Source of the DNA: an uncultured Flavobacteriaceae bacterium
Lineage (GTDB): Bacteria > Bacteroidota > Bacteroidia > Flavobacteriales > Flavobacteriaceae
DNA: 64,000 bases
Reading direction: 5' to 3'
Assembly: GCA_947495135.1 (NCBI GenBank)
Contig: CANLXN010000003.1
Location: 1-64,000 of the forward strand
A program made the position numbers and the translations under genes. Shown here piece by piece: positions 63,800-64,000 of the stretch. Position 1 is the stretch's first letter. Every line of letters begins with the position of its first letter. Under the pieces are notes generated by a model. That model was not told where the DNA came from and made no database searches. It saw nothing but the letters and a program-made list of their open reading frames with translations.

Positions 63800-63848
63800 T
63801 TGATAGTTGATAGTTGATAGTTGATAGTTGATAGTTGATAGTTGATAG
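63800..63848 (+). repeat. Heptamer tandem repeat (TTGATAG)7
   Basis: Seven perfect copies of TTGATAG, 49 bases, in noncoding DNA between copy B and the second 70-base repeat. Confidence 0.97.
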
Positions 63849-63851
63849 TGC

Positions 63852-63921
63852 AAAAATAAAAAGCCTGTTTCCTGAAGCCTAAACAGCGTGAAAATTTCGA
63901 TCATTCTTCAAACAAACGAAT
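63852..63921 (+). repeat. Dispersed 70-base repeat, second copy
   Basis: Matches 62615-62685 in the same orientation. Here the hairpin is CTGTTT/AAACAG (63865-63870 with 63881-63886), perfect, where the first copy has CTGTTTC/GAAATAG with a G-U pair. Confidence 0.55.
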
Positions 63922-63953
63922 CAACCAATCCCAAGTAACCTAAAAAGCGCTCA

Positions 63954-63985
63954 TAAAAAAAGCGACTCCAAATTGGAATCGCTTT
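63954..63985 (-). terminator. Terminator of a minus-strand gene beyond the right edge
   Basis: AAAGCGA/TCGCTTT plus TCCAA/TTGGA with one mismatch; the T-run (TTTTTTT) is on the minus strand, so the gene it serves lies to the right of the window. Confidence 0.7.
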
Positions 63986-64000
63986 CATATTAGTTATAAG

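Noticed and set aside
63800-63848. Heptamer array as a possible CRISPR
   Set aside because: Units are 7 bases with no spacers; no cas genes in the window.
63620-63904. 94-residue minus-strand ORF with repeated QLSTINY
   Set aside because: The repeat peptide is just the translation of the TTGATAG heptamer array; no promoter or family match.
1-64000. tRNA, rRNA, prophage or insertion sequence
   Set aside because: I looked in all spacers and saw no cloverleaf, rRNA segment, transposase or integrase.

Overview
The window reads as chromosomal DNA of a marine-type member of the Flavobacteriaceae (Bacteroidota). The evidence is a complete sprA gene (type IX secretion and gliding translocon), T9SS C-terminal sorting signals, TonB proteins with the Bacteroidota-style C-terminal domain, an alternative complex III operon followed by aa3-type oxidase genes, and repeated TAnnTTTG promoter boxes (the -7 element of the Bacteroidota housekeeping sigma factor). 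The DNA is AT-rich and tightly packed, with long co-directional operons. I see no tRNA, rRNA, CRISPR array, prophage or transposase. Stretches over 300 bases without a gene are 5828-6168, 49823-50222 and 63446-64000, each described below.

Layout. 1-2354: the N-terminal part of a large secreted choice-of-anchor L protein (minus strand, running off the left edge). 2427-5827: an Nfu-type Fe-S carrier with duplicated N domain, a dodecin and a thioredoxin-like lipoprotein. 6169-9449: four tandem secreted paralogues of a family I do not recognise. 9464-17247 (minus): one long operon for a MacAB/TolC-like tripartite exporter with two permeases, two adaptors, a TolC-type channel and a separate ATPase, ending in tsaB. 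17405-22641 (minus): two operons for oxidase biogenesis, one holding a SCO protein, a cysteine-free SCO relative, a DUF420 protein and a tiny CxxC membrane protein, the other heme O synthase, two subunit III proteins and a subunit IV. 22771-24331 (plus): a secreted metallo-beta-lactamase-fold hydrolase and a small membrane protein.

24352-28175 (minus): a RemB-like outer-membrane protein and two TonB proteins, all three with a TonB-like domain. 28243-36894 (minus): ruvA-sprA-gcvH-vanZ. 36982-44870 (minus): malic enzyme, a DASS anion symporter, queG, a T9SS-secreted Asp-box propeller protein and a repeat/coiled-coil surface protein. 45100-47532 (minus): ruvB and a cytochrome P450. 47630-49822 (plus): a DUF5916 outer-membrane protein. 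50223-62017 (minus): actABCDEF plus ctaC and ctaD, the quinol-to-oxygen branch of respiration. 62208-63445 (plus): a SPOR protein and a secreted DinB-fold protein.

Much of the window serves aerobic respiration: ActA-F passes electrons from quinol to the CtaCD oxidase, and the 17-22 kb block supplies subunits III and IV, heme O/A precursor synthesis and copper delivery. A second theme is the cell envelope: SprA translocon, TonB energy transducers, a RemB-like protein, T9SS cargo and the MacAB-like pump. The least explained parts are the four-paralogue array, the cysteine-free SCO relative, and two families of dispersed, apparently structured intergenic repeats (49862-49968 with 63575-63724, and 62615-62685 with 63852-63921).
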